From: Magnetospirillum fulvum
Lineage (GTDB): Bacteria; Pseudomonadota; Alphaproteobacteria; Rhodospirillales; Magnetospirillaceae
DNA length: 55,819 bases
Reading direction: 5' to 3'
Assembly (NCBI RefSeq): GCF_900108475.1
Contig: NZ_FNWO01000017.1
Span: 1 to 55,819, forward strand
Part shown: one piece after another, positions 9,567-19,437 of the stretch
Position numbering within the stretch: position 1 is the first letter of the stretch
Layout of the letters: every line of letters begins with the position of its first letter
Notes under the pieces: model-generated
What the model was told of the DNA's origin: nothing
Seen by the model: only the letters and a program-made list of their open reading frames with translations
Database searches by the model: none
Translations under genes and position numbers: made by a program

Positions 9567-11249
9567 ATGATGCCGCCAGACCCGCCCGGAGCCGTCGCGG
9601 ACGGCCCGTCCCGCCATCTCGATCTGATCGCCGAGATGATGGCGGCTTTCGCCCGCTCGCAGGATGTCCTGGCGACGTTGCGGCTGGGTCTGGTCCGCGC
9701 GGTCGAGCGGCTGGAAGCCGAGGCCGGATCGCTGTTTTTGCTTGAATCCGACGGCTCGCTGCACTGCCGCGCCGCGGTCGGGCCGGTCAATGTCGTCGGG
9801 CTGCGGCTGGCTCCCGGTACCGGGATCGTCTGGCGTACCATCGACAGCAACTGGCCGCAACGGGTGGCCGATACCGGCCGCGATCCCGATTTCGCCCCCA
9901 CCGTCGATGACGCCACCGGCTTCGTCACCCGCTCGATCCTGTGCGCGCCGCTGACGGCGGGGGCCGAACGGCTGGGGGCGATCGAGCTGTTCAACAAGCG
10001 GGGCGGCCAGCCCTTTTCGGAATCCGATCTGGGGCTGTTGCAGGCGCTGGCCGCCTCGGCGGCGCTGGCGATGATCAATGCCCGTCTGCTGGCCGAACTG
10101 ACCGAGCAAGAGGCGATGCAGCGCGATCTCGACCTTGCCGCCGAGATTCAGCGGGCGATGCTGCCGCCGCCCCAGGGGGCGGACTCGCCGGTGCACGGAA
10201 TCAATCGGCCTGCCCGCCGGGTGTCGGGTGATTTCTACGAGATCGTGCCTCTGCCCGATGGGCGGATCGCGTTTGCCATCGGCGACGTCTCGGGCAAGGG
10301 GATGAAGGCGGCTCTGCTGATGGCCCGCATCGCCAGCCTGTTCCGCTGTCTGGTCAAGCGCGAGGCCGGTCCCGGCCGGGTGTTGGCGGCGATCGAGTCC
10401 GAATTGCACGAAACCCGGCTGGTTGGGACCTTTGTCACGATGATCGCCGGTTTGCTCGACCCCGCACGGGGCCGGGTGGTGCTGGCCAATGCCGGGCACG
10501 AGCCGCCGGTGCTCTATCATCGCGGCGGCTTCGTCGAGATCGCCGAGGGAATGCCGCCGCTGGGAATCGACCCCCGCTTGTTCGACAACGGCGTGCCCGA
10601 GACCGTCGTCGATCTCGACGGCGGCGCGCTGTACCTGTTTACCGACGGGCTGACCGAGGCGCGCGGGCTGGTCGGCGGCGTGATGCTGGGGGCCGAAGGG
10701 GTGCTGGGGCTGCTCGCCGCCTTTGCCGCGATGCCCGCGGCGGAGCGGCTGGAGACCGTTCTGCATGCGCTGGGCGGCGCGGTGAGCCTGGGCGACGACG
10801 TCACCTTGATGGTGGTCGAGGACCGTCTTCGCCCCCCCTCCGGCCCGGCGCAGCGGATGTTTCCCGCCCGGCCCGAGGCGCTGGCGGCGATTCGCTCCGC
10901 CGTCGCCGTCGCCGTCGCCGGGCTGGGAGCGGCGGCCGGAGCGGTCGAAGCCTGCGTGCTGGCGGTCGATGAGGCGTGTCAAAACATCATCCGCCATGCT
11001 TATAAAGGGGGCGAAGGCGACATTGTCCTGCACGTCGCCCGTGAGGGTGACGATATTGTAATCCAACTGATGGATTTCGCCGCCCCGGTCGATCCGGATA
11101 AGATCGTTTCGCGCTCGCTCGAAGACGTGCGTCCGGGCGGGCTCGGCACCCATCTGATGCGGTCGGTGATGGACAAGGTCGGGTTCCGGCCGCCGCCAGC
11201 GGGGGTCGGCAATCTGTTGGAAATGGTCAAGCGGATCGGAGCGTCATGA
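9567..11249 (+). CDS. GAF / PP2C-type serine phosphatase / RsbW-like kinase fusion protein
   Basis: About 560 aa with three domains in order. A GAF-like sensor (~20-170, [21 protein letters not shown]) comes first. A SpoIIE/RsbU-type PP2C phosphatase (~185-395) follows, with metal-ligand motifs [34 protein letters not shown] and [13 protein letters not shown]-terminal HATPase of the RsbW/SpoIIAB type (~430-555) has an N-box [15 protein letters not shown] and the [12 protein letters not shown] glycine box. One chain therefore carries both the phosphatase and the kinase of a partner-switching module. The next gene, overlapping by ATGA, encodes the STAS substrate. ATG 9567 or 9570 follows a GGGGGG ribosome-binding site. 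Confidence 0.9.
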   Translation: MMPPDPPGAVADGPSRHLDLIAEMMAAFARSQDVLATLRLGLVRAVERLEAEAGSLFLLESDGSLHCRAAVGPVNVVGLRLAPGTGIVWRTIDSNWPQRVADTGRDPDFAPTVDDATGFVTRSILCAPLTAGAERLGAIELFNKRGGQPFSESDLGLLQALAASAALAMINARLLAELTEQEAMQRDLDLAAEIQRAMLPPPQGADSPVHGINRPARRVSGDFYEIVPLPDGRIAFAIGDVSGKGMKAALLMARIASLFRCLVKREAGPGRVLAAIESELHETRLVGTFVTMIAGLLDPARGRVVLANAGHEPPVLYHRGGFVEIAEGMPPLGIDPRLFDNGVPETVVDLDGGALYLFTDGLTEARGLVGGVMLGAEGVLGLLAAFAAMPAAERLETVLHALGGAVSLGDDVTLMVVEDRLRPPSGPAQRMFPARPEALAAIRSAVAVAVAGLGAAAGAVEACVLAVDEACQNIIRHAYKGGEGDIVLHVAREGDDIVIQLMDFAAPVDPDKIVSRSLEDVRPGGLGTHLMRSVMDKVGFRPPPAGVGNLLEMVKRIGAS

Positions 11250-11596
11250 ACATCACCTCCACCCTGCACAACGAAATGGCCGTACTCGTCCTCGACGGTG
11301 ACGTCGATCTCAGTTGCAGTCCGGCCCTGCGCAAGGCGCTGCTGGAACGAACCTTCGAGCGGCGCGACATCATGGTCGATCTGTCCGGAGTGGGTTATAT
11401 CGACAGTTCCGGGATCGCCGGGCTGGTCGAGGCCTATCAGGGCGCACGCGACAACGGCACCCGTTTCATTCTGGCGGCCCCCAGCGCGCCGGTCCTGCGC
11501 GTGCTGCGCCTGGCCCGCCTGGACCGCGTGTTTACGATCGTCGACAGCGTCGAGCCGATTGCCGTCGTCGCTTCTCCGGGAGAGCCTTTGTCTTGA
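11246..11596 (+). CDS. STAS-domain anti-sigma factor antagonist (SpoIIAA/RsbV-like)
   Basis: The 116-aa single STAS domain reads [20 protein letters not shown] and has the phosphorylation-site segment VGYIDSSGIAGLVEAYQ, with the conserved serine in DSSG. It overlaps the phosphatase-kinase gene by four bases, so the two proteins should be made together. In this scheme the kinase domain would phosphorylate the DSSG serine and the PP2C domain would remove the phosphate. The free STAS protein then binds a partner that cannot be identified in this window. Confidence 0.92.
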   Translation: MNITSTLHNEMAVLVLDGDVDLSCSPALRKALLERTFERRDIMVDLSGVGYIDSSGIAGLVEAYQGARDNGTRFILAAPSAPVLRVLRLARLDRVFTIVDSVEPIAVVASPGEPLS

Positions 11597-12918
11597 GAAA
11601 ACCCGCCCGCCGTTCCCGTGCCCCCGCCCAGCGTCAGGTTTCGCCCCGTCTGGTCGAGCTGGAGATCGAACAGGTGGGCGCGCAGGGCGACGGTGTCGCC
11701 CGGTTCGAAGGCAACGTCGTGTTCGTCTCCTTCACCGTCGCGGGCGACCGCGTCCTGGCCCGGATCGAAGGGCGGCGCGGCGACGGACTGACCGCCGCTT
11801 TGGTCGAGGTGCAAAACCCCGGACCGGGTCGGGCCGATCCCGTCTGTCCGCATTTCGGCCGCTGCGGCGGCTGCGCGCTCCAGCATCTCGACGCCGCGGC
11901 CCATGCGGCGTGGAAGTCCGGGCTGCTGTCGCTTCATCTTGCCCGCGCCGGGATCGGCGACGAGACGATGGCGCCGCTGGTGTCGGTGCCGCCCGGCACC
12001 CGCCGCCGCGCCGTGTTCGCCTGGAGCGTCCGGCGGGGCGAGGCGGTGCTGGGCTTCAACGCGCGGGCCAGCCACGCCGTGATCGACCTTGAGTCCTGTC
12101 CGCTGCTTGATCCGGCCCTGGTGGCCTTGCTGGGGCCGGTGCGGCGGATGCTGGGCGAAATGGTTAAGGATGGCAGCGGCGACGCCACCGTGACGCTCAC
12201 CGAGGGCGGTCCCGATCTGTTGATCGAGGGCGAGGCCCGGCTGGACCTGTTCGGGCGCGAGAGTCTGGCCCGCTTCGCCGAAACCGCCGATCTGGCCCGG
12301 CTGCACTGGCGCCGTCCCGGTACCGGCTTTGCCGAGCCGATCGCCTGTCGCCGCCCCGCTTTGGTCCGCTTCGGCGGCGTGGCGGTCGAACCGCCGCCCG
12401 GCGCGTTCCTGCAACCCAGCCCCGAGGGCGAGCGCACGATCGCCGAGCGGGTGGTCGAGGCGTTGGCCGAGGCGGGCGGCCCGATCGCCGATCTATATGC
12501 CGGATGCGGCAGCTTCACCCTGCCGCTGGCGCGGCTGGGCGCGGTCCATGCCGTCGAGGGCGAGGCGGCACCGCTTGAGTCGCTGGGAGCGGCGGCGCGG
12601 GCGGCCGGTCTGGCGGTGACCACCGAAATCCGCGATCTGGCCCGCCGTCCGCTCGGTCCGGCCGACTTGGCGCCGTACCGCGCCGTGGTGCTCGACCCGC
12701 CCCGCGCCGGGGCGGCGGCCCAGGTCGCCGAGCTGGCCCGCCTCGCCGATCCCCGCAAGGGGCCGGGTCTGGCGTCGATGGTTTCGTGCAATCCGGCGAC
12801 GCTGGCGCGCGATTTGCGGGTGCTGATTGACGGCGGATGGACCCTTATCCGAATTATGCCTATTGACCAGTTCCCTTGGTCTGCCCATCTTGAGGCTGTG
12901 GCGATTGTTCGGCGCTGA
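11593..12918 (+). CDS. TrmA/RlmD-family 23S rRNA or tRNA (uracil-C5) methyltransferase
   Basis: A TTG start at 11593 overlaps the STAS stop and gives 441 aa with a very basic N-terminus (RKPARRSRAPAQRQVSPRL). A TRAM-like domain follows, then an iron-sulfur cysteine cluster CPHFGRCGGCALQH with a later ESC. The SAM-binding motif DLYAGCGSFTLPLARLG, LDPPRAG and the catalytic SCNPATLARD (Cys nucleophile) complete it. The cluster argues for a RlmD/RlmC-type rRNA enzyme rather than TrmA. It makes m5U in RNA. The tight overlap with the signalling genes is probably just compact packing. Confidence 0.9.
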   Translation: MRKPARRSRAPAQRQVSPRLVELEIEQVGAQGDGVARFEGNVVFVSFTVAGDRVLARIEGRRGDGLTAALVEVQNPGPGRADPVCPHFGRCGGCALQHLDAAAHAAWKSGLLSLHLARAGIGDETMAPLVSVPPGTRRRAVFAWSVRRGEAVLGFNARASHAVIDLESCPLLDPALVALLGPVRRMLGEMVKDGSGDATVTLTEGGPDLLIEGEARLDLFGRESLARFAETADLARLHWRRPGTGFAEPIACRRPALVRFGGVAVEPPPGAFLQPSPEGERTIAERVVEALAEAGGPIADLYAGCGSFTLPLARLGAVHAVEGEAAPLESLGAAARAAGLAVTTEIRDLARRPLGPADLAPYRAVVLDPPRAGAAAQVAELARLADPRKGPGLASMVSCNPATLARDLRVLIDGGWTLIRIMPIDQFPWSAHLEAVAIVRR

Positions 12919-12937
12919 TCGGTCGAGGTGCGGGGCG

Positions 12938-13552
12938 GTGTTAAACGATCTCGAATTGACCGAAATGTTGTGCGCCCGATTGTGCCACGATTTGGCCGGT
13001 CCCCTGGGGGCGGTGGCGTCGGGAGCGGAATTGCTCGGCGACGATCCCGATCCCGAGACAGCCGGTTTGGTGGCCTCCACCGCCGCTGGCGCTGTGTCGC
13101 GATTGCGACTGCTGCGTGTGGCCTTGGGGGGTGCCGGGGGGCCTCGGCCCGAAGAGGATGTGCGCGCCCTGCTCCAGGCCTATCTGGAGGCCGGGGCGTC
13201 GGCGGCGGTCCGGCTGGATCTGATCTGGCATTCGGGTCGGCCCGATTTGGCGGGCGAGACGGTGCGGCTGGTGCTGGCTTTGGCGATGGTGGCGCGGGAG
13301 TCCCTGCCGCGCGGCGGGCGGCTTTCGGTCGAGATCGAGGCGGTTCCGCCGGGCGGGTCTCTGGGGTTGGCGGTCGGGTTTCACGGCCCGTCGGCCCGGC
13401 TCGATCCGGACAGCCGGGTGGCCCTGGGCGGGGCGGGCGGACCGATTGGACCTCGGGTCGTCCTGGCCTGTTGGGTATCGAGATTGGCGGCGCGAGCACA
13501 CAGTTCGCTCGTCGTCGAAGATCAGGTTGATGGCGGATGGATAAAGGCATGA
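12938..13552 (+). CDS. chpT: ChpT-like histidine phosphotransferase
   Basis: The 204-aa protein, from a GTG at 12938, has the DHp-like N-terminal helix with the phospho-accepting histidine in ARLCHDLAGPLGAVASGAELL. A degenerate ATPase-like C-terminal domain follows that does not show ATP-binding boxes. This is the fold of ChpT, which relays phosphate from the hybrid kinase CckA to CtrA and CpdR in alphaproteobacteria. It lies ~185 bp before cheA, so it may also be expressed with the chemotaxis genes; a phosphate exchange with CheA is speculation. Confidence 0.85.
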   Translation: MLNDLELTEMLCARLCHDLAGPLGAVASGAELLGDDPDPETAGLVASTAAGAVSRLRLLRVALGGAGGPRPEEDVRALLQAYLEAGASAAVRLDLIWHSGRPDLAGETVRLVLALAMVARESLPRGGRLSVEIEAVPPGGSLGLAVGFHGPSARLDPDSRVALGGAGGPIGPRVVLACWVSRLAARAHSSLVVEDQVDGGWIKA

Positions 13553-13737
13553 AACCGCCGCCATCGACTTCGTTGCGCAAACGGTTTTATTGCCATCGGA
13601 GGGTTGAGACGGTTCTTCCAGAGCCATCCCGACCGTGTTATGACTAATCCGAGCTGCCTTTCGCGATTCCATCCGGGAGGCGGGAGGATTCGGTGCCCTT
13701 GAGGCCAGTGCCCGCGAGGACCCTACTGGAGTCGACC

Positions 13738-16425
13738 ATGGATGATCTCCTCAGCGAATTCCTGACCGAGACATCGGAAAGCCTTTCCGTACTCGATGTC
13801 GCCCTGGTGACCTTGGAGCAGAACCCGAACGATCCCAAGATCCTCGGCAACATCTTCCGTTTGGTTCATACGATCAAGGGTACCTGCGGTTTTCTTGGTC
13901 TGCCCCGACTCGAGCATGTCGCCCACGCTGGCGAAAACGTGCTGGGCAAGTTCCGCGACGGCGAACTGGAAGTCACTCCCGATGCGGTGACCCTGATTTT
14001 GCAATCAATCGATTGCATCAAATCAATCCTCTCGCACCTTGAACAAAACGAAGTCGAACCCGAAGGCGACGACAGCGCGCTGATCGCCCGGTTGAACGAT
14101 ATGGCCGAAGGTCGGACCGTGTCGGCTGGTGCCGCCGCCGCGCCGCCGCCTCCCCCACCGCCGCCGCCCGCCGCCCCGGTGTTCGAGGCCGCGCCCGAGC
14201 CGGACCCCGAGCCGGTGTTCGAGGCGGCTCCGGCTCCCGCCCCGGCCTACCATCCCGAACCGGTGCACGAGCCCGAGCCCGAACCGGCTCATGTCAATCT
14301 GCCCGCGACCGCGGCGCAGCCTGCCGCCGCCGCCGCGCCGGTTCCGCTGGGCGAGGCCAAGGAATCCGCCGTCGCCGCCCAGACCATCCGCGTCAACGTC
14401 GATCTGCTCGAAAATCTGATGACCCTGGTGTCCGAACTGGTGCTGACCCGCAACCAGCTCCTCCAGATGGTCCGCGGCAAGGACGACAGCGAATTTGCGA
14501 CGCCGTTGCAGCGCCTGTCCCACATCACCACCGACCTTCAGGAAGGGGTGATGAAGACCAGGATGCAGCCGATCGGCAATGCCTGGGCCAAGCTGCCCCG
14601 CATCGTCCGCGACCTTGCGGTCGAAATGAACAAGAAGATCGACCTCCAGATGCTGGGGGCCGAGACCGAACTCGACCGTCAGGTGCTGGAACTGATCAAG
14701 GATCCGCTGACCCATATGGTCCGCAACTCGGCCGATCACGGGCTGGAAGGCCCGGACGAGCGCAAGCGGAACGGTAAGTCCGAGGTCGGCAAGATCGTGC
14801 TGAACGCCTTCCACGAGGGCGGTCACATCATCATCGAGATTTCCGACGACGGGCGCGGACTGAACCTCGACCGCATCAAGCAGAAGGCGGTGCAGAACGG
14901 ACTGGCCACCGAGTCCGAGCTGGAGACGATGACCTCCCAGCAGATTTACCAATACATCTTCAAGGCCGGGTTCTCGACCGCCGAAAAGGTCACCAGCGTG
15001 TCGGGCCGCGGCGTCGGAATGGACGTCGTCCGCACCAACATCGAGCGGATCGGCGGCACCGTCGAATTGAAGAGCCAGCCCGGCAAGGGCTCGACCTTCA
15101 TCATCAAAATCCCGCTGACGCTGGCGATCGTGTCCGCCCTGATCGTCGAATGCGCGGTCGAACGGTTCGCGATCCCCCAGATCAGCGTGCTGGAACTGGT
15201 TCGGGTCACCGCCAATTCCGAGCATGGGATCGAGATGATCAACAGCGCGCCGGTTCTCCGGCTGCGCGACCGGTTGCTGCCGCTGGTGTCGCTGAAGCGG
15301 TTGCTCTGCCTCGCCGACGATACCGAAGAGCGGCAGGAAACCTTTATCGTCGTCACTCAGGTCGGCACCTACACCTTCGGCATCATCGTCGATCGGGTGT
15401 TCGATACCGAGGAAATCGTCGTCAAGCCGGTCGCTCCGATCCTGCGCAACATCTCGATGTTCTCGGGCAATACCATCCTGGGCGACGGTTCGGTGATCAT
15501 GATCCTCGACCCCAACGGCATCGCGGGCAGCGCCCCCGGCGAATCCGGGATGGTCACCAACGCCCAGACCGCCGAGACCCAATTGCCGCGCGAAGCCCAC
15601 GCCGACGCCAAGACCTCGTTGCTGGTGTTCCGCGCCGGGGGCGACGATCTCAAGGCGGTGCCGCTGGCCCTGGTCGCCCGCCTCGAAGAACTCGACGTCA
15701 AGGATATCGAGCACAGCCACGGCAAGCCGATGGTCCAGTATCGCGGCCAATTGATGCCGCTGGTCTCGATCGACGGCTCGACCAGCTTCCGCGACGAGGG
15801 CCGCCAGCCGGTGCTGGTCTTCTCGGATCGCGAACACACGATGGGGCTGGTGGTCGATGAGATTGTCGATATCGTCGAGGATCGCCTCAAGGTCGAACTC
15901 AGCGCCGGGGCAACCGGCGTGATCGGGACCGCCGTGATCGCGGGCAAGGCGACCACGATCATCGATGCCGGTTATTATCTGCCCCAGGCTTTCGGCGATT
16001 GGTTCGGTCGCAACGACAAGGAATTCGGGACGCTGGACGTCCATCAGCCTCGCATCCTGCTGGTCGATGACTCGCCGTTCTTCCGCAATCTGCTGACCCC
16101 GCTGCTGTCGGTCGCCGGATATGAGGTGATCGCGGTCGAAGGGGCCGACCGCGCCCTGGCGCTGCGCGAACAGGGCAACGAGTTCGACGCGATCATCAGC
16201 GACATCGAGATGCCGGGGATGAGCGGGTTCGACTTCGCCGACGCGGTCCGCTCCGACCCACGCTGGGCCAACGTGCCGCTGGTGGCGTTGTCATCGCACG
16301 CGACCGAAAAGGATTTCGAACGGGGACGGCAGGTCGGCTTCAACGACTACATCGCTAAATTCGACCGCGATGCGCTGTTGCAGTCCCTGGCCTCGACCAT
16401 CGCCACCGCCAAAGGTGCCGCATGA
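13738..16425 (+). CDS. cheA: Hybrid chemotaxis histidine kinase CheA with tandem CheW-like domains and receiver
   Basis: The ~895-aa protein starts MDDLLSEFLTETSESLSVLD. In order it has: an HPt domain with the phospho-histidine near residue 44 (RLVHTIKGTCGFLG); a Pro/Ala/Glu-rich linker (~135-215) in place of a normal P2 domain; a dimerisation helix pair; the HATPase domain (HMVRNSADHGLE, ISDDGRGLN, GRGVGMDVV); a first CheW-like domain; and a second CheW-like domain (SLLVFRAGGDDLKAVPLALV). A C-terminal receiver with LLVDDSPFFRNLL and the phospho-acceptor in IISDIEMPGMSG ends it. ATG 13738 has GGAG upstream. It overlaps cheW by four bases. Confidence 0.95.
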   Translation: MDDLLSEFLTETSESLSVLDVALVTLEQNPNDPKILGNIFRLVHTIKGTCGFLGLPRLEHVAHAGENVLGKFRDGELEVTPDAVTLILQSIDCIKSILSHLEQNEVEPEGDDSALIARLNDMAEGRTVSAGAAAAPPPPPPPPPAAPVFEAAPEPDPEPVFEAAPAPAPAYHPEPVHEPEPEPAHVNLPATAAQPAAAAAPVPLGEAKESAVAAQTIRVNVDLLENLMTLVSELVLTRNQLLQMVRGKDDSEFATPLQRLSHITTDLQEGVMKTRMQPIGNAWAKLPRIVRDLAVEMNKKIDLQMLGAETELDRQVLELIKDPLTHMVRNSADHGLEGPDERKRNGKSEVGKIVLNAFHEGGHIIIEISDDGRGLNLDRIKQKAVQNGLATESELETMTSQQIYQYIFKAGFSTAEKVTSVSGRGVGMDVVRTNIERIGGTVELKSQPGKGSTFIIKIPLTLAIVSALIVECAVERFAIPQISVLELVRVTANSEHGIEMINSAPVLRLRDRLLPLVSLKRLLCLADDTEERQETFIVVTQVGTYTFGIIVDRVFDTEEIVVKPVAPILRNISMFSGNTILGDGSVIMILDPNGIAGSAPGESGMVTNAQTAETQLPREAHADAKTSLLVFRAGGDDLKAVPLALVARLEELDVKDIEHSHGKPMVQYRGQLMPLVSIDGSTSFRDEGRQPVLVFSDREHTMGLVVDEIVDIVEDRLKVELSAGATGVIGTAVIAGKATTIIDAGYYLPQAFGDWFGRNDKEFGTLDVHQPRILLVDDSPFFRNLLTPLLSVAGYEVIAVEGADRALALREQGNEFDAIISDIEMPGMSGFDFADAVRSDPRWANVPLVALSSHATEKDFERGRQVGFNDYIAKFDRDALLQSLASTIATAKGAA

Positions 16426-16910
16426 CCCAGCAGATCGTCCCCGCGGGGAAACGCCCGTCCACGGATCTCGTCGCTCCCGAGACCCAGGATTTCGTCACCA
16501 TGTTCATCGAGGGGCAGCTGTTCGGCATCCCGGTGCTGACGGTGCAAGACGTGCTGGGGCCGCAGAAGATCACCCGCATTCCGCTGGCACCGCGCGAGAT
16601 CGCGGGCAGCCTCAATCTGCGCGGCCGGATCGTCACCGCGATCGATGTCCGGCTTCGCCTCGGCCTGCCCAAACGGGTCGAGGACAAGAAGGGGATGAGC
16701 GTCGTCGTCGATATGGGCGGCGAATTGTACTCGCTGATGGTCGATTCGGTCGGCGAGGTTCTGTCATTGCCCGCGGCGAAGTTCGAACGCAATCCGCCGA
16801 CGCTCGATTTGCACTGGCGCGAATTCTCGATCGGAATCTATCGATTGGAGGATAAGCTGCTGGTGGTGCTCGACGTCGCCAAGCTGTTGGACTTTACCCG
16901 TAACGAATAG
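16422..16910 (+). CDS. cheW: Chemotaxis coupling protein CheW
   Basis: The 162-aa protein has one CheW domain: FVTMFIEGQLFGIPVLTVQD at the start, then IPLAPREIAGSLNLRGRIVTAIDVR, the region that contacts receptors and the kinase, and LMVDSVGEVLSLP. CheW links chemoreceptors to CheA at the cell pole. It is coupled to cheA by an ATGA overlap. No receptor gene is present in the window. Confidence 0.95.
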   Translation: MTQQIVPAGKRPSTDLVAPETQDFVTMFIEGQLFGIPVLTVQDVLGPQKITRIPLAPREIAGSLNLRGRIVTAIDVRLRLGLPKRVEDKKGMSVVVDMGGELYSLMVDSVGEVLSLPAAKFERNPPTLDLHWREFSIGIYRLEDKLLVVLDVAKLLDFTRNE

Positions 16911-17009
16911 ATCGGGCGGCTCCGTCCGTAATGATGCGTTCGTGTGACCATCGAGACAACCCGGTCCGCGGATCGGGGGCGTGGTTCGCCATCGGAGGAA
17001 AGCTTGGGC

Positions 17010-17375
17010 ATGAAGTCCTGTCTGATCGTCGATGATTCCAAGGTCATCCGCATGGTGGCCCGGAAAATCCTGCACGAGATGAGCTTCTCCACCGAAGAGG
17101 CCGAAGACGGTCTGGTGGCGCTCGAAGCCTGCAAGCGCGCGATGCCCGATGCAGTGCTGCTCGATTGGAACATGCCGGTGATGAACGGAATCGACTTCCT
17201 TCGACAATTACGCAATCTGCCCGGTGGCGATCATCCGGTGGTGGTGTTCTGCACCACCGAAAACGATATCGAGCACATCCAGGAAGCGATTACCGCAGGG
17301 GCGAACGAATACATCATGAAACCTTTCGACAGCGAGATTCTTCAGGCTAAATTCTCCCAGGTCGGTCTTCTCTAG
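17010..17375 (+). CDS. cheY: Chemotaxis response regulator CheY
   Basis: The stand-alone receiver (121 aa) starts MKSCLIVDDSKVIRMVARKI. It has the acidic pair D8/D9, phospho-acceptor D52 in LLDWNMPVMNG, the conserved threonine in CTTEND and K104 in YIMKPFDS. Phospho-CheY binds the flagellar switch to change rotation. An AGGA-type ribosome-binding site lies at 16994-16999; a TTG at 17004 would be better spaced but adds only two residues. The gene follows cheW by ~100 bp. Confidence 0.94.
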   Translation: MKSCLIVDDSKVIRMVARKILHEMSFSTEEAEDGLVALEACKRAMPDAVLLDWNMPVMNGIDFLRQLRNLPGGDHPVVVFCTTENDIEHIQEAITAGANEYIMKPFDSEILQAKFSQVGLL

Positions 17376-17393
17376 GCCGCTGGAAGCAACGCA

Positions 17394-18551
17394 ATGCCCC
17401 CTGTCCCCCCCATGGCCGCTTCCGCCTCAGACCCGATCCGGGTCATGCTGGTCGATGATTCGGCGGTGGTGCGCGGTCTGGTGACCCGTATTCTCGAAGC
17501 CGAGACCGACATCGAAATCGTCGCCTCGGTCGGCAACGGCCAGATGGCCCTCTCGACCCTGGAGCGCGTCGCGGTCGATGTCGTTTTGCTCGATATCGAA
17601 ATGCCGGTGATGGATGGGCTGACCGCGCTGCCCAAGCTGCTCCAGGCCGATCCCGGCCTCAAGATCATCATGCAATCGACCCTGACGATGAAGGGGGCCA
17701 GCGTCTCGTTGCGGGCGCTCGAGATGGGGGCGGCCGATTACATCCCCAAGCCGACCGCGACGCGCGAACTGGCGGGCGGGGCCGATTTCCGCACCGAGCT
17801 TTTAAGCAAGATCCGCGCGCTGGGCCAGGCCCGGCAGCGCAGCGCCAACCGTCCCCCCCGTCCTGCCGCCACCGGTGCGGCGGCGGTGCCGCGCCCGGCT
17901 TCGACTGGCGCTCCGCCCCGGGTTCAGATCCATCCCTCCTCCACGGTGACGCTGCGGACCGCCGCGATCGAGTCCTTTGACGTGATCGCGATCGGCTCGT
18001 CGACCGGCGGGCCGCAAGCGCTGTTCACCCTGCTCGGCACGATGCGGGCCGGAACGGTGACCCAGCCGATCCTGATCACCCAGCATATGCCCGCGACCTT
18101 CACCATGATCCTGGCCGAGCATATCTCGCGCGTGTCGGGGTGGGAGGCGCGCGAGGGCCAGGATGGCGAAGTGGTGCGCTCGGGCCGGGTCTATATCGCG
18201 CCGGGCGACTTCCACATGGTGGTCGAGGTCCGGGGGACCGAGAAGATCGTGCGGCTGAACAAGAACCCGCCCGAGAATTTCTGCCGTCCCTCGGTCGATC
18301 CGATGCTGCGCAGCATTGCCGCCGCCTATGGCCGACGGGTGATGACCTGCATCCTGACCGGGATGGGGTCGGACGGATTGAAGGGCGGTCAGGCGGTGGT
18401 GGCCTCGGGCGGTACGGTGATCGCCCAGGACGAACCCAGTTCGGTGGTGTGGGGGATGCCGGGAGCGGTGGCGACGGCGGGCGTTTGCTCGGCGGTGCTG
18501 CCCTTGCCCGAGATCGCTCCGTGGATCATGAAGCAGGCGGCGAGGCGCTAG
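17394..18551 (+). CDS. cheB: Chemotaxis protein-glutamate methylesterase/deamidase CheB
   Basis: The 385-aa protein has an N-terminal receiver (IRVMLVDDSAVVRGLVTRI; phospho-Asp near residue 67 in LLDIEMPVMDG), an Ala/Pro/Arg-rich linker and a C-terminal methylesterase domain. The catalytic serine is in IAIGSSTGGPQALF, the histidine in ITQHMPATFT and the aspartate in TGMGSDGLKGG. It removes methyl groups from receptor glutamates when phosphorylated by CheA, giving adaptation. It sits between cheY and cheR with very short gaps. Confidence 0.96.
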   Translation: MPPVPPMAASASDPIRVMLVDDSAVVRGLVTRILEAETDIEIVASVGNGQMALSTLERVAVDVVLLDIEMPVMDGLTALPKLLQADPGLKIIMQSTLTMKGASVSLRALEMGAADYIPKPTATRELAGGADFRTELLSKIRALGQARQRSANRPPRPAATGAAAVPRPASTGAPPRVQIHPSSTVTLRTAAIESFDVIAIGSSTGGPQALFTLLGTMRAGTVTQPILITQHMPATFTMILAEHISRVSGWEAREGQDGEVVRSGRVYIAPGDFHMVVEVRGTEKIVRLNKNPPENFCRPSVDPMLRSIAAAYGRRVMTCILTGMGSDGLKGGQAVVASGGTVIAQDEPSSVVWGMPGAVATAGVCSAVLPLPEIAPWIMKQAARR

Positions 18552-18555
18552 AACG

Positions 18556-19377
18556 ATGCGGCCCGATGAATTCGAATACGTCGCCAAATTGCTGAAGGAC
18601 CGGTCGGGTCTGATCATCACGCCCGACAAATCCTATCTGCTCGAAAGCCGCCTGACCCCGGTGGCGCGCAAGCGCGGCCTTAAAGGTCTGGACGAATTGA
18701 TGAGTGGCCTGCGCTCGGCCGGCGAGGATCTCCTGCGCGAGATCACCGAGGCGATGACCACCAACGAATCGTTCTTTTTCCGCGACATCAAGCCGTTCGA
18801 CCAGTTCCGCACCTTGGTCCTGCCCAAGATGCTGGAGCTGCGGGCCGCCCGCAAATCCTTCCGTATCTGGTCGGCGGCCTGCTCGTCGGGTCAGGAAGCC
18901 TATAGTCTGGCGATGATCCTGAAGGAAGAGGGTGCTCGGCTGGCGGGGTGGAAGATCGAGATCGTCGGCACCGACCTCTCGAACGAGATGCTGGAGAAGG
19001 CCAAGGCCGGGCTGTATTCGCAATTCGAAGTCCAGCGTGGCCTGCCGATCCAGTTGCTGGTCAAATATTTCAAGAAGACCGCCGACATGTGGCAGATCGA
19101 CCCGGCGATCCGGGCGATGGTCCAGTTCCGCGAATACAATCTGCTCCACGATCTGAAGCCGCTCGGCCAGTTCGACGTCGTGTTCTGTCGCAACGTGTTG
19201 ATCTATTTCGACCAGCCGACCAAGAGCCGCGTGCTCGACAATATCGACCGGGTGATGTCGGACGACGGCTATCTCTATCTCGGCGGGGCCGAGACGGTGC
19301 TGGGCATCTCGGATAAGTTCAAGCCGGTGCCAGAGCAGCGCGGCGTCTACGCCACCAGCCGCAATCCGGGCAAATAG
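18556..19377 (+). CDS. cheR: Chemotaxis receptor methyltransferase CheR
   Basis: The 273-aa protein has the N-terminal helical CheR domain and the SAM-binding domain: TTNESFFFRDIKPFDQF, RIWSAACSSGQEAYSLAMIL (motif I) and FDVVFCRNVLIYFDQPTK. It methylates receptor glutamates and opposes CheB. It begins four bases after cheB and is the last gene of the cheAWYBR cluster. Its C-terminus (KPVPEQRGVYA) is complete. Confidence 0.96.
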   Translation: MRPDEFEYVAKLLKDRSGLIITPDKSYLLESRLTPVARKRGLKGLDELMSGLRSAGEDLLREITEAMTTNESFFFRDIKPFDQFRTLVLPKMLELRAARKSFRIWSAACSSGQEAYSLAMILKEEGARLAGWKIEIVGTDLSNEMLEKAKAGLYSQFEVQRGLPIQLLVKYFKKTADMWQIDPAIRAMVQFREYNLLHDLKPLGQFDVVFCRNVLIYFDQPTKSRVLDNIDRVMSDDGYLYLGGAETVLGISDKFKPVPEQRGVYATSRNPGK

Positions 19378-19437
19378 CCCCGCTTTCGTCGCGGCGGGAA
19401 CGGGGAGAGTCCTCGCCCCGCTCCCGCGTTCGAACGA

